Positions 11,401 to 23,374 of a stretch of 64,000 bases of DNA are shown piece by piece (position 1 is the first letter of the stretch; every line of letters begins with the position of its first letter). Origin of the DNA: Gentiana macrophylla (Eukaryota; Streptophyta; Magnoliopsida; Gentianales; Gentianaceae); assembly GCA_026214975.1 (NCBI GenBank), contig JAOBSW010000183.1, forward strand, positions 1 through 64,000, given 5' to 3'. Below the pieces are notes generated by a model. The model saw only the letters and a program-made list of their open reading frames with translations, searched no databases and was not told the origin of the DNA. The position numbers and the translations under genes are program-made.

Positions 11401-12514
11401 ATCCGATGAATGAAGTTCGGTTCCGTCTCTCTTACATATGGCATGAAAATATTTACTATTTGCATCCCCAGCTTCAATCCACTTAACCGCAGCTTTCTGT
11501 TTGAGGAACCGAGTCTCTCTGCTAATACACTTCTCGTATTCCAACGTGGCATGCTCCAACTTAAGTTTAGAGGCAGCCGTCCCCTCTTTATCATGGATGA
11601 CCGTGCAGTCATTTACCTCTGCCAACGCCCGCTTAGTGTTCTCGAAGATATTGCCAAAAACCACATGGTTCCACTCAGTTAATTTGAAAGCCAGCTTCTT
11701 TAGTTTCTTACCCAAAAGATACATACCCTGGCCGTCCTCAGACTCTTCCCAAGACGTCTTCACCAAATCCAGAAAAGAACTATCTTCCGTCCAAACATTA
11801 ATAAATCGGAACGAGGACTTACCCGTTTTCTTTGAGCCACATATCGTCAAAAGCGGACAATGATCCGAATGCACTCTGGTCAGATGAGAGACTTTCGTGG
11901 CGTTAAAATGATCCAGCCACTGGGCATTAAAGAAAACTCTGTCCAAGCGTTGCCACATGTTTGCGATTAAACCAAGTGTAAGAGAGAACCTCAAAGGAAG
12001 CTTCAGTGAGATTGGCCCCCTGAATGCAGTCATTGAAATCTTGCATGTCATTCGACCTAGGAGGACCTCCCCCCTTTCTTTCATCAGCCTGACGAATAGT
12101 GTTAAAGTCCCCTCCTAGAATCCAGGGCTTGTCAACATTAACAGCCCTATCGAGAATCGTTTTCCAGAGAGCTTGTCTAGGAATTCGACTATGCTTGGCG
12201 TAAATTCCAGATATCGAAAAATGGTCCCCATTCTGATCCGTGACATCAGCCGTACACATTTGGTCACCATCCATAATGAAAGAGCAATCCACCCCAGACC
12301 ATAAAAACCAGATTTTACCTCGCAAAAAATATTGTGAGAAGTCAAAGCCCAACTTATGACGGATAAGAGAAATGAACTTATCAGAACAAAGGTGTTCGAT
12401 AAGAACAAGGATTTTAACATTATTCTGTCTACAAATGTTCTTTAAACAAGTTTGAGTGGTATCATTACCTGCTCCACGCACATTCCAAAACAAAATATTG
12501 ATTGGACTAAACAT
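8421..12514 (-). pseudogene. L1 ORF2: endonuclease, reverse transcriptase, RNase H
   Basis: It starts at ATG 12514, overlapping the ORF1 stop (ATGTTTAG). Domain order: AP-like endonuclease (NILFWNVRGAG, ILGGDFNTI; 12514-about 11700), reverse transcriptase (GPDGYTTHFFK, LKLDMEKAYDRMDW, GVKQGDPLSP, FADD at 10472-10483), a zf-RVT type region (WRLLHNILPT, CFACSHGEDIRHLF-DC), and RNase H with NVDGS, DAEIKAL, ESDS and NGVADGLA. The C-terminal RNase H is typical of plant L1 elements. The span of about 1360 codons is normal length. At least four frameshifts are needed (near 11960, 11440, 11350 and between 10260 and 9930), while most catalytic motifs remain. It would act as a cis-preferring particle with ORF1 protein. 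Confidence 0.9.
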
Positions 12515-14077
12515 CAGAAGAGCGTAAGTGATAAGTTTGAGAAAGTACCGTGTCTTGTGGTGTGGATTTAGGTTTCCCCTTTTTCTTCCCTTTCTTAGAA
12601 GTGCCAGGGATAGAAGTTGATTCGTCCGTCTTGTTTATGGTTGCCTCGGGGATTTCTGCCGGAATAGAGATATGAATATTCTGTGATCCCTTAGCCGAGG
12701 TAGTGTGAGCGTCGGCGGCCGTGTCATCAGGCATAATATCAGTACTTTGATCAGAAGGAATGTTACCCGCTCCACCATCAGGATTGAGAGGATCCTGCTC
12801 ATGGGTGATAACCAACTGCTCTGGACGCGCCGCCTCTTTTGACACTTCTATCTCAATCCCAGAATTAACCAAGCGTTGGTCTAGCTTAGAATGGAAGTCC
12901 AGTAAATCAGTTTTCGCAATAATATGATCGGAGTCCTTCCCCGCTGAACGCGGCCTGTTCTCAACCTGTCTGATTCGATCTTCTTTCAACAGAGAGTGAT
13001 GGACGGTTTCAAGTATATCGTCGTCATTAAGCGATTGTAGAACATGGAAAGAATTATGATAACTCTGTGATTTTGAGGGTCTAGAGCTCGAAGCCGAAGT
13101 TGAAGTAATATGAATCGCATCCTTCTCAGTAGCTTTAGCCAACACTTCATCAGTAGCTTTTGCCAAAACTTCATCAGGAACAGGAGAGGGCCCTGAGGGC
13201 ACCACAGGCCCATTCTGCTTTACCTGATACACTTTTTGAGTCTTAGGCCCATCATGTCTTTGCCCTTGAGGCTCCGAAGGCCCACCTCCAGGGTCCTGCC
13301 TTTTACGAGGAATGTCAGGAGGTGGGTTCTTCCGTCTACAGCGCTCTTCAGAATGACCAATCCTGTGACAAAACGTACAATATTCAGGCCAATATTCAGC
13401 ATGTACTTCTTGCCATTGTCCCCTATGGACATCCTCCCCGAGCCATATTCTAGTGCAACGCGGTTTCTGAATGTCAACCTCAACCAGAGCCCTGGCTACA
13501 GACGGCCGTCTCATATCAGTAGTAGCTGCATCCGTCTGTAAAGGTCTACCAATAAGTCCAGCAATCTTGCTCACGTATTTAGGGTTAAAGTACGGCAGCG
13601 GGAGTCCCGGAAATTCAAACCAAATAGGAACCATCGAACAGTCAGCATTACAGTGAAAGTCAACAGTCCATTTAGATAGCACAAATCTATTTGACCCCAT
13701 ATACCATTCCCGTCTAGTAAATAAACGATTGTAATCCTCCTGGCACCCAGGGTGCACAAGCACATGTTTCGAGTCAAGCAGACCTACTTTGCATGTAGCT
13801 TGTAAATCAAGTCGCAAGAAAAATTTCCTTATATCATCAATTCGAGGTCTATAATCAGGAAAACGAGCTACTAACGCATTCTCAAAAGGCCGAGCGAGAA
13901 CTTCTAACCCAGCCCACGACACAAAAAAAGCAGGTTCACCTTTGCAAGTACCATAGACACCAAAATCAGGGATATCTACCTTAGAACCAGAAGTGGCTGC
14001 TGCGTAAGATTTGATCGGAGCTGCAACGCTGTCCGGCTGAGGAGTGGCCGACGGCTGAGCCCCGGGAGGGTCTGCCA
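12507..14077 (-). CDS. L1 ORF1: nucleic-acid-binding protein (DUF4283, CCHC)
   Basis: The frame is open for about 523 codons. I chose ATG 14077 (MADPPGAQ) over the upstream in-frame ATG at 14264, because the added residues are hydrophobic and unlike known ORF1 proteins. Residues about 40-200 match the DUF4283 region of plant L1 ORF1 (FGVYGTCKGEPAFFV, FLRLDLQATCKVGLL, PIWFEFPGLPLPYF). A CCHC knuckle follows (CTFCHRIGHSEERC), then a low-complexity tail ending LRSSDV. Such proteins coat L1 RNA and act as chaperones. ORF2 begins 8 nt before its end, which suggests coupled translation by reinitiation. This is the only long coding region in the window that looks intact. Confidence 0.85.
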
Positions 14078-14574
14078 TAGAAGCCAACAGCAAACCTGCT
14101 GCACAAGAAGCCGCCGGAAACCCCCAGATTAAAAACACAGCAAAACCGCAGTCGGAGCAAACGAGTTCTTGAACCAGAAAACCGATAAACCCAGCAGCAA
14201 ACCGGCAAATAACTGCTGTGATCGCAGGGAACCACCGGCGAGCCACTGAAAACGACAGAAGCAAATCGCAGCCTCTGTCCGGCTGAGAAAACCCGTCCGC
14301 TCCTCAACTAAATCAGCCAGAAATCGCAACAGGAAATTTTGAATTGCTGGTATGAAAAAATAAAAAATAAAAAGCAATAGGAAGACGATGGAGAAATGAA
14401 ATGCTCAAATCAAGCGAATGTCTGTATCATAAACGAAACAGTGGCAATTCTTGAGTGGGAAAATAATCAAGAGGGGAAATCAATTGGTACGAGAAACATG
14501 AATCCGATGAGAATTAGCATCCCACCACCTCATAATTCAACGGCCGGCATATTCTCGCTATCAACCAAATAATG
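14078..14574 (-). other. L1 5' untranslated region
   Basis: About 500 bp from the element's 5' end to the ORF1 ATG. In L1 elements this region carries an internal promoter. I see no clear TATA box. An upstream in-frame ATG at 14264 opens into the ORF1 frame. Confidence 0.6.
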
Positions 14575-14590
14575 AAGTGGTTTTGACTTT

Positions 14591-16063
14591 ATCAAACAAA
14601 AGTCCGAGTCTTGGATTCGTACTACAAATGGTATACACTTTCTATACGACAAACAAATTATCGAATATAAGGTAAATCCTTTCGTTCCAACGAATCTTAA
14701 AAAAAAATAAAAAATAAAAAAAAAAATTTCTGCGATATCCAAGGATTGAATCCGAGATTCATTTCCTTATATCACTCCCACTATTCTAGCTAAAATTAAA
14801 TGCCCGTTGTTTACTCCTTTAATCGTTAAATGCATTGCTATTTTTGTTCTTCCAAATAACTTAGCTCGAGAAAATCGCCAAGGATTCATAGGTTGGTGAT
14901 CCAAAATCACTGTCATTATCCTATGATTTTCAGTTAATTAATTTTTGATTCAGCCTTATAGTTTTCTAAGTTTAGATGACTAACACTTTTAGACATATTC
15001 TCCCATTCTTGACTTTCCGTGAATGGAAACAGTCTTGAACCAGCGGTTCATTTTTGTAGACACTACTCTTGAACCGTGGGATGTCTATTTCGAGTGTTAC
15101 TCGTCGGAACTTCTCGGATTTTCTAATATACCAAAAAAAACAACAAATCATAACATTAAAGCTCCCACTATTTTATCGGTTCCAAATACCGTCTAACGAG
15201 CAGTGCTTTATTTTTTATGATTTTCCGAATTTTTCGATTAGAAAATCTTTCGTACATAGTTCCAACGTTTCTAGAAAAACAACAAATCATAGAAATCCCA
15301 CTAGTTCATCGATTCCAAATATCGTCCAACTACAAACATTTCATGACTTTCCGGTTTTTCAATTAGAACGGTTACGTGTGTAGTCAGTTACACTTTTCAA
15401 ATGTTCTAGAAAAACAACAAATCATAAAGCTCCCACTAGTTCATCGATTCCAAATATCGTCCAACTAGTAACACTTCATGATTTTCCGATTTTTCAATTA
15501 AAAAATTACTCGTGTACACTCTCAAAATTCACTAGAAGAATTTCAAAGTCCGAAATCACCTTTGATCAAACTAAGTTTGTCTTCGTTTGACACGAATGAC
15601 ACCAATGACATACTTATATGACACTCTGGTTTTTAAAAGGCTTAAGAGAAAATATCTCTTTCGAAAAAGAATTGCATTATCGATTAACTAGTTCAACGTC
15701 CTAGTTACTTTCCACTTTTTAACGAAGTCAATACTAGTCAATTATTAATTTTTAAGCAATTTAGTAAGGGATATAATGCTGTAAATAAAATGACATATAT
15801 TAATTCAAGTTTAACACTACTATATAAGTTTATTTTAGGAATTGTAAACTAAAAGTAAGTCTACTCTACCATTCCAAGGTTTTAACCTCGTGATCTCAAA
15901 GTGCCGCCGTAGGGTAGGTCAAAAAGATGACGGTTAAATTGAGACAATCTCATCAATGAACAACTTGTGAGAATCGAACATCCCACGAGAATCAAACATC
16001 CCTTTATTCATCGACTACCTTCTTTTTTTAGCCTAGATATTATCAAGAATATCCTTCATTTAA
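14591..16063 (-). pseudogene. gag: decayed gag and leader of the minus copia arm
   Basis: This continues the minus internal region beyond the L1 and has no ORF of any length. A short trace of gag near 15690-15765 (FVKKWKVT on the minus strand, cf. FKKWKSNL in the plus arm) sits in the right place upstream of the leader. From 15780 to 16063 the sequence is the inverted copy of the plus-arm leader. A tandem repeat lies at 15141-15545. Confidence 0.5.
15141..15545. repeat. three tandem repeats of about 137 bp
   Basis: Units begin near 15141, 15280 and 15415 with ACAACAAATCATA, then contain CTCCCACTA, TCATCGATTCCAAATATCGT and TTTTCAATTAGAA-like blocks. The copies are diverged. The plus arm has no counterpart in its gag, so the expansion is private to the decayed arm. 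Confidence 0.7.
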
Positions 16064-17505
16064 ATTACTGCTGTTTGGCTGAAAAGAAAAAAAAATATTT
16101 TTGGAAAATAATTTATGCAACAGCCGCATTGTAACAATAAACAAAAAATAATAATTATAATAAATTGGGTTTATTTAATTAAAAAAAGACCTTTCTCCTC
16201 TCGGGTGTTCGTGGTTCGTGATCCGGCGGTTCGAGTTCAAGATTCGAAGATCAAGACTCGAAGACATATATTATGTAATTTACTGCTTTCCTAGGATAGA
16301 TTAGATACGGGGGTACCAACAGTCCATCTCGGTGTTTAAAATTTCCGCAATTTATTTTTTATGTGTTTGATCATAAAATAGATATAAAATCGGAATTGCC
16401 ATGACATGCATCATATCATAAATACACTCCATGCATACATGTAGAATTTTAATTTTGGTAATTAAAATAGGCATGTATACAAACTCACGTAATTAGTTGA
16501 AATTTAATTAATACGTGGTAATTAATTAATTTAGTAACTAATTAAAGATCCGAGGACGGGTTATGAAATCGTTAAGCCTTTCGGTGTGTGTTCTCGGTGA
16601 ACCGCCTTAAAGCCCAAACGAGATCATGTTTTCAATTCGTAGTGTCCACGAGATTGAATGATGGTAAAAGAACAATAAATCTTGGATAAAAACGGTTCGC
16701 TTATAGGTTGGGTGGTCAACTGAGCTAGGCTCGACCGACATAACCCTCCTAGTGTGATGTATGCACGGGGGTCCGGTAAGACTAAGCTACACCGGCGAGC
16801 GGAGGGGTGATTCCTTCTTATCTCAATGGGGTTCTCTTGACCCGAATTCATCCGACTATCACATATGTTCCAACAAATAGGACGGGTAGGCTTGCCTTCG
16901 TTACCGACACCATTCGGAATCCTTGATTTGATGTGCTTTTTATGTTCACATCAAAAAGACGTGGTTAGTTAACCCACCACCACTTCCAAAATATTGAGTG
17001 GGAGCGGGGGATGAGACAGCCAACCCCACGGCCTCTACTATAGATACAAGTAAGTGAGAGAAGGGTGACGCCTCATGGCGCTTTGATTTCGTCCCCCTAA
17101 CGATGGTGTTCACCCCTATCAACATTCATGGCTTGGTCTCCGAAAGGATAGATTTTGGTACTCGCCGGGTCACCGACCTATCCTACGACGGCACACTCGG
17201 GCGCATCTAAGAGATCCGATATAGTAGGTCACACTCATCAAGGGTATTCTTGATAATAGCTGGCTAAAAAAGGAAGGTAGTCAATGAATAAAGGGGTGTT
17301 CGATTCTTGTGGGATGTTTGATTCTCACAAGTTATTCATTGATGAGATTGTCTCGATTTAACCGTCATCTCTTTGACCTACCCTACGGCGGCACTGAGAT
17401 GCGAGTTTAAAACCTTGGAATGGTAGAGTTGACTTAATTTTAGTTTACAATTCCTAAAATAAACTTACATAGTAGTGTTAAACTTGAATTAATATATGTC
17501 ATTTT
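15780..17505. repeat. inverted repeat of copia leader arms, 1.2-kb loop
   Basis: The left arm (15780-16063) is the reverse complement of the right arm (17240-17505), with mismatches. Shared features include TATTAATTCAAGTTTAACAC, the CCGCCGTAGGGTAGGTCA block and TAGCC...TATTATCAAGAAT. The right arm leads straight into the gag ATG at 17519. The arms are the leaders of two related copia copies facing each other head to head. Confidence 0.75.
16064..17239. other. unassigned 1.2 kb between the inverted leader arms
   Basis: I find no ORF with recognisable product. The right two thirds (about 16560-17239) is GC-richer and reads like an upstream continuation of the plus-strand leader. The left third (16064-16560) is AT-rich, and I can assign it to no element. 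Neither an LTR of family A/B/C nor a clear primer-binding site is visible, although a plus-strand 5' LTR would be expected here. Confidence 0.5.
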
Positions 17506-17518
17506 AGTTTCAGCAAAA

Positions 17519-18495
17519 ATGTCTGCTCAAATTTCAACTTTAATGTCTGAAAAATTATCAGGAAACAACTTTAAGAAATGGAAGAGTAATTTAAACATGG
17601 TACTCACATATGAGAATGTGCAACATGTACTAACTTTTGAATGCCCTACGGTGGCGATCCAAAACCCCGGAAAAGCTGAGATCGAACAAACGTAATCATT
17701 TGGATCGAGGTAGATAACCGGGCTTGTGGGATCATCATCGGGCGGCAAGTGTTGGAGGTTATTAGGAGCCAGATTGAATTGTTTGAGACAGCACGAGAAA
17801 TCATGCAGAAACTTACTTCGATGTTTGGATCACCTAGCAACCAAGCAAGACACGATGCCATCAGGATGGCTGTTAACACGAAATTGAAGAAAGGTCAAGC
17901 GTTGAATGGTCACGTTTTGAATATGATCGATTACTTCAATGACACCGTATTCATGGATCAATGTTCGATGAAGCAACTCAAGTATCGATGATTTTGGAAT
18001 CGTTGACTCGAGTTTATCCCGCTCAAAACACAAGATCTCGATGGGAAAAATGAGTTAACCATGACACGATGCTTAATTAACTAACTATCTACGAGGGCCT
18101 ACTATCAAAAGATAAGGTCCAAGTAGGGGATAAGAAATCTGAAGCCAATGTGGCCGAGGCTAAGTCTTCAAACAAGCCTAAGGCCAAACCAAAGAAGAAG
18201 GGTAATGTTGCACCTGTGCCCAAGCCAATGAAGAAAAAGAAAGCCAGGAAAGTTGATTTGCGCCAAGCCCAAGGGCAAATGCTTTTACTGTAAGGAGGTA
18301 GGACATTGGAAACGCCATTGTCCGGACTATCTTCGTGATGCAAAAGATGGCAAAGCCAAGGCTATTACTGGGAAAGATAAGAAAGGTAATTCGGAATTAC
18401 TATTCTTGGAATCTTTTAATGTAGCTAAAGATGTGTCCACTTGGATACTTGATACTGGAGCTACTAACCATGTATGTTCTTCATTGCATTCTTAG
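17519..18495 (+). pseudogene. gag: copia gag and protease start, plus arm
   Basis: The ATG at 17519 starts MSAQISTLMSEKLSGNNFKK, typical of a copia gag N-terminus. The frame breaks after about 58 codons. Gag resumes at 17749 (SQIELFETAREIMQKLTSMFG) and ends in a basic linker with a CCHC knuckle CFYCKEVGHWKRHC at about 18285-18330. Then comes the protease start WILDTGATNHVC, whose DTGA is the catalytic aspartate motif, followed by a stop at 18495. Several frameshifts and stops make it inactive. The product would form the virus-like particle and bind element RNA. Confidence 0.8.
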
Positions 18496-19682
18496 TTCTG
18501 CACGATGAGTCTGGAAGAGGGTTCTCAAGTGATGCGAGTAGGCACTGGGCGCCATTTCAAGCAAAGCAAAGGGGAGCTGTGGACTTGCATTTTAATATTA
18601 GAATTTTACATTTAGAGAATGTTTATTTTATTCAATTTCAGGAGAAATTTAATTTCTCATTCTCGCCTTAGTTGAACAATCATTTTCTGTTTCAAATTTG
18701 AATGGTGAATTTGTTATTTTGAAGAACGGCTTTGAATTGTGTTCAACTATGAATGAAAACGGTTTATATTTTGTAAGACCACATAAAGCTCCCTACTTAA
18801 TATCGAAATGTTTAAAATCGCCATCAAAGATCTGCTAAAAGGCAGAAAGTTTCTCAAGTAAAAGAAGATAAAACATACTTGTGGCATCAGAGGCTCGGCC
18901 ATATTTCCTTGGAAAGACACAAAAGACTAGAAAAGGTTAATGCCTTAGGTGAGTCATATGTTGACACACTGCCTGTCTGCGAGTGTTGCCTGAAGGGAAA
19001 AATGACTAAGCGTCCCTTCTCATCAAAGGGTAATAGGGCCACGGGAACTCTAGACTTAGTGCATTCAAACCTTTGTAGTCCAATGAACATACAAGCTAGG
19101 GGCGGATACGAGTACTTTGTGACTTTCATTGATGACTACTCAAGATTCGGTTATGTTTATCTACTGCATAGGAAGTCCGAGGCTTTTGGAAAGTTCAAGG
19201 AGTTCCAAGAGAAGTTAAAGGAAACTCGGAAATTCATTGAAATGCCTTCGCTCGGATCGTGGAGGTGAGTATTTAAATACTCGAGTTCATTGACTACTTG
19301 GCTGAAAAAGGAATTTGTTTCCAACGCTCGCGCTTAGGACACCTCAAAGAAACGGAGTTGCCGAGAGGAGAAATAGGACATTGATTAACATGGTTAGATC
19401 AATGATGAGGTACGCCACTACCTATATCCTTTTGGGGTTATGCTTTTAAGCAAAGCCGGTCTACATTTTGAATGCAAGATCGCCCAAGTCTCATTAAAAG
19501 ACACCCGTTGAGATGTGGTCGGGACATCACGAAAGCTTGCGCCACTTTCGTGATATGGGGTTATCCCGCACATATGCCGATGGACAAGACTACCAAGCTA
19601 CAATCACGCATTTAAAGTATGTTTATTTGTAGGCTATCCGAAGGTACACGCGGTGGTATATTTTTGATCCGAAGATAACAAA
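18496..19682 (+). pseudogene. pol: copia pre-integrase and integrase region, plus arm
   Basis: The clearest part is 18879-19268. WHQRLGHISLERHKRL and CECCLKGKMTKRPF give the HHCC zinc-binding pre-integrase region. The core follows: LDLVHSNLCSPM, where the first catalytic Asp of the usual DL-GP motif is Asn, and FVTFIDDYSRFGYVYLLHRK with the second part intact. The catalytic Glu region and integrase C-terminus (19269-19682) are badly broken. Confidence 0.75.
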
Positions 19683-21539
19683 GTGCTAGTCTCGACTAAC
19701 GCCACGCTTTTGGAGGAAAGTTATATGAAAGACCACAGACTCAAGTACAATTGTACTACAGAATTACTCTCCGATGACGCCAGGCCTATTGTGGTCGCCG
19801 ATGTTCCTATAAACAACGCTACTAATACAATAGTCACTTCCGACATTCCTGCTCCATCTAGACGCATCGCGAGAGTGGTTCGCCACCGCTCGGCACGGCA
19901 TGGATTTAGAGGCAAACGAGTCGCCTCGATGGGGTGGAAGATGATCCTCCAACCTATAAGAAGGCCTTCATTGGATCACGATAAGGATAAATGGATTGAC
20001 GCGATGAATCAAGAGATGGAATCTATGTACTCTAACTCAGTCTGGAAACTTGTAGAACTTCCTCAGGGTGAAAGGCCCATTGGATGTAAATGGCTCTACA
20101 AGCGAAAGAGAGGAGTAGATGGGAAGGTCGAAACCTTCAAAGCACGGCTGGTAGCCAAAGGTTACTCACAGCGAGAGGGTATAGACTACGAAGAAACCTT
20201 CTCACATATGGCCATGATGAAAACCATCCGCATCCTCCTTTCAATTGCTGCATGTCTGGATTATGAAATCTGGCGAATGGATGTTAAGACTATGTTTCTA
20301 AATGGCTTTCTCGATGAGGAAATCTACATGCAGCAACCAGAGGGATTCATTGAAGAAGGTCGAGAGCACATAGTGTGCAATTTGCTCAGATCCATTTATG
20401 GGTTGAAGCATGCATCTCGTTCCTGGTATCATAGATTCGATCACACGATCAAGTCTTATGATTTCGAACAACACTTTGTTGAATCTTGTGTGTACAAGAA
20501 GGTTATCAAAGATAGTGTTGTATTTCTAGTGTTGTACGTTGATGACATACTCCTAATTGGCAATGATAAGGGGATGATGTCCGACGTGAAAAGTTGGTTG
20601 ACCACGCAATTCCAAATGAAGGATTTGGGAGAAGCGAGTTATGTTCTAAGGATCCAAATTATAAGGGATCGCAAGAACAGGATGTTAGCTATATCCCAAG
20701 GAACTTATATAGATAAGGTGCTGGCAAGCTTCAGTATGGAGTACGCAAAGAAGGGGTTTCTACCAACCCGTCACGGCTTTTACTCTCTAAGACTTAGGGG
20801 CCTCAAACCCCGAAGAAGAGGTGAAGCTATGGGAAGAGTGCCATATGCCTCGGCCGTTGGTGGTCTTATGTATGCCATAAGGTGTACGAGACTCGACATT
20901 TGTTACGGCGTTGGATTAGTCACCGCTTTAAGTCAAATCTAGGTGGCAACCGTGACCGACAAAGAAGAAGAAAGAACCTCATCAAATATTTGAAGAGAAC
21001 TAAAATTATATGCTCGTCTATTCGAGTGGGAGTTTGGAGTTAGCGGGGCACACCGATTCTCGATTTTCAATGACAGAGATGATTCTAAATCTACCTGGTT
21101 CAAGTGTTTACGCTTGGTGGCGGTGCAAAGAGAATGGAGAAGCCAAAAAAATCAAAGACAAATTGATTCAACAATGGAAGCTGAGTTCATAGTGGCCTCG
21201 GAGGCAGCTAAAGAAGTAGTTTTGTTAAGAAAGTTCATCAGCGGATTTGGCGTTGTCCCGAATACTGAAGATCCTATTACTATCTATTGTGATAACTATG
21301 GGGCCATTGCCAACTCAAGGGAACCTCAAAAGCATAGTAAGTCGAAGCATATAGAGAGGAAATACTAGGTGATCAACGATTTTGTCGATAGAGGGGACAT
21401 TTCCGTCAAGAAAATCGCATCCGCCGATAATCCTGCTGATCCATTCACCAAGACGCTGTCGGTTGAAGCTTTTAGTCGACACTTGGAGACTATAGGTATT
21501 AGAGACATGTCTCATTTGTTTTATAGCAAGTGGGAGTGA
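19683..21539 (+). pseudogene. pol: copia reverse transcriptase and RNase H, plus arm
   Basis: 19683-20942 is one open frame of 419 codons. It holds RVT_2 motifs in order: WIDAMNQEMESM, KWLYKRKRG, FKARLVAKGYSQREG, WRMDVKTMFLNGFLDEEIYM, SIYGLKHASRSWY, the catalytic YVDDILLIGN near 20530-20560, and QMKDLGEASYVL. RNase H follows in broken frames, with EAEFIVASEAAKE, YCDNYGAIA, SKSKHIERKY and DPFTKTLS. The stop TGA at 21537 overlaps the first of two CAAGTGGGA tracts before LTR B. The lineage within copia is not assigned. Confidence 0.85.
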
Positions 21540-21612
21540 TAGTTTGCTGTATTTTAAATAATAGGGTGTGCTCTAAAACAATTAATCAAATGCTTTCGTG
21601 CAAGTGGGACAT
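21540..21612 (+). other. copia 3' internal end with polypurine tract
   Basis: After the pol stop the sequence repeats a CAAGTGGGA tract: once at 21527-21535, overlapping the stop, and again at 21601-21609, directly before TGTTAGGTG of LTR B. The second copy is in the position of the plus-strand priming tract. Confidence 0.65.
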
Positions 21613-23374
21613 TGTTAGGTGTGATGCCCGAAAGACAATTTTGTAACTGTTTTATTTAATAAATGAAATGATATTATTATTCATATTTATTATTCTCATA
21701 TTCATCGATGTGACAATAGTATTTACACTACTGTAAAACCCTAAAGTATATCGTTTATGTAATCACTTAACTCGTGTATGGGATATACACACGAGGATTG
21801 AGTTAGTGAAGATGTACTTAAAATACAATTAGCCAAGAGTGAAGTTAATCGAGAGTATCGGGTCTCTCCTTTAACGTGCTATTAATCGCGCTTCGAACAC
21901 AATAGTGTGATTGTCTTATCCGGACTTTCGGTTAAGAGAACCTAGTGTGGCATTTATATATGATAGATATATCATAAAGGGTTGGACCGATTTGATTAGA
22001 GTTCACGATATAATTCCGTAATCGAGAAGTCTTATCGAATCAATCGATGATCATATTTATGGATATATCTTTATCCTGAGGTGAAAACACTCAACTGCTT
22101 GAATCAGTATAAGGTTTGACTTGTCGGTTAAGGATTACACTGAGTCTTTGATCTGAATTACCCCGTCTTGGAATTCTACAGGATTGAGTGAGTAGTCTGT
22201 GTTATCACAGATACGAATTCATTCCTTCCATTTATGTAAGTAGATAGACAATTCCCTTATTTGTTAATCCTAGAAACCGATCGATCGCATTTGAGTTCAT
22301 ATTACATCGATTAGCTACCGCTGAGTTGTATGAATTAATTGATCACTGTAGGGGTTAATGGTAAATAAGGATAAGAGGTTCTAAAAATGGTTAATGGTAA
22401 CTTTCGATTTAGAATGAAATGTTTCTATGGAGGATCAATCCATATGTAATGATTATATCAATGGACGCTTATTATTATTTCTCGTGAGAGATAAATATAA
22501 TTCATAATCGAGGAGTAAATACGGGATTACGGTGGTATATTCGTGTGATTGATTTATCGAATATAATTATTATGTTCAGATGATAATTATTTATTTGTTT
22601 TATCGAATCCGATTATTAGCCCATGGTCCCCGACGCGTGCTCTTCTATATAGCATATAGTTATTTTTTCGACGCCGAATCTAATAATATTAATTTAGTTC
22701 TTGTTGACTTTATTAAAACGATATGTGAATTAATTGTTTAGTGGACTATTAAATTAGTTGGGCTAAATAATTAAATATGTGAAAATGACATTTTCATAAT
22801 CTTGGCCCAATTTATGTGTTATGGTCGAAAATTATTGACTAGGTCAATAAGATGATTTTCGCCCCATGTCATTTTTTTATGGAACAATAAATAATTTTCT
22901 TGTGTATTAATTAGACATGTGCACAAAATATTTATTAGATAAATATTTATGGTAAGAAATAAAGATAAATATTATTCTAGATTTGTTCTAGAATATTAGG
23001 GAATTATCTTTTATTTATTGATTTATTTAATTGCAAAATAAAATCCTTGGAGGTTGTTTTACTCTCCTATATAAAAGAGTTCTCCCAAGCCTTACAAACA
23101 CACATATTTCGACTATCATCTCTTAGAGGAAGATAGAATATTTTTCGCCAAAGGGGAGAAGGAAAAATCTTGAGGTTTTTCTGTAGCATATCGGAAGGGT
23201 TCGAGTCGAGAATTTCTTCCACCGAGAGTTGCTTTGATCACACGCACGGAAGATCGTGGTGCTCTTCAAATCTTCTTGCATTCTTTTTATCATGTTCTTC
23301 AACATGGATTTTGAGATCCAAGAGGTATGATCTACAACCCCTTATGGATATAGATCTAGTTATTTTATAGATCT
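21613..23374 (+). repeat. LTR B (3' LTR of plus copia, 3'-truncated)
   Basis: It starts TGTTAGGTGTGATGCCC and follows the inverse of LTR A throughout, with a TATA motif CTATATAAAAG at 23067-23077. It stops in TAGATCT at 23368-23374, about 42 bases short of the LTR end, and runs directly into LTR C in the opposite orientation. No TSD, CA end or flanking host DNA separates them. Confidence 0.8.

Larger units (their letters stand above)
7612..14590 (-). mobile_element. full-length L1-type LINE with 16-bp target duplication
   Basis: The element occupies 7628-14574 (6.95 kb). It is flanked by a perfect 16-bp duplication AAGTGGTTTTGACTTT (7612-7627 and 14575-14590). A run of T follows the left copy, which is the poly(A) tail of a minus-strand element. 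It has a 5' untranslated region (14574-14078), ORF1, ORF2 and a 3' region with hairpin repeats. Full length, tail and long TSD show insertion by target-primed reverse transcription without 5' truncation. ORF2 has frameshifts, so this copy should not be autonomous. Confidence 0.95.

Noticed and set aside
8875..11863. Several plus-strand open frames of 70-120 codons
   Set aside because: They lie antisense to the L1 ORF2 domains and have no recognisable motif; they are shadows of the real coding strand.
13236..13656. Plus-strand open frames within L1 ORF1
   Set aside because: Antisense to DUF4283/CCHC coding sequence, with no protein signature.
15141..15545. Possible CRISPR-like or satellite array
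   Set aside because: Three diverged units with no short constant repeats and variable spacers; it is an ordinary tandem duplication inside a dead element.
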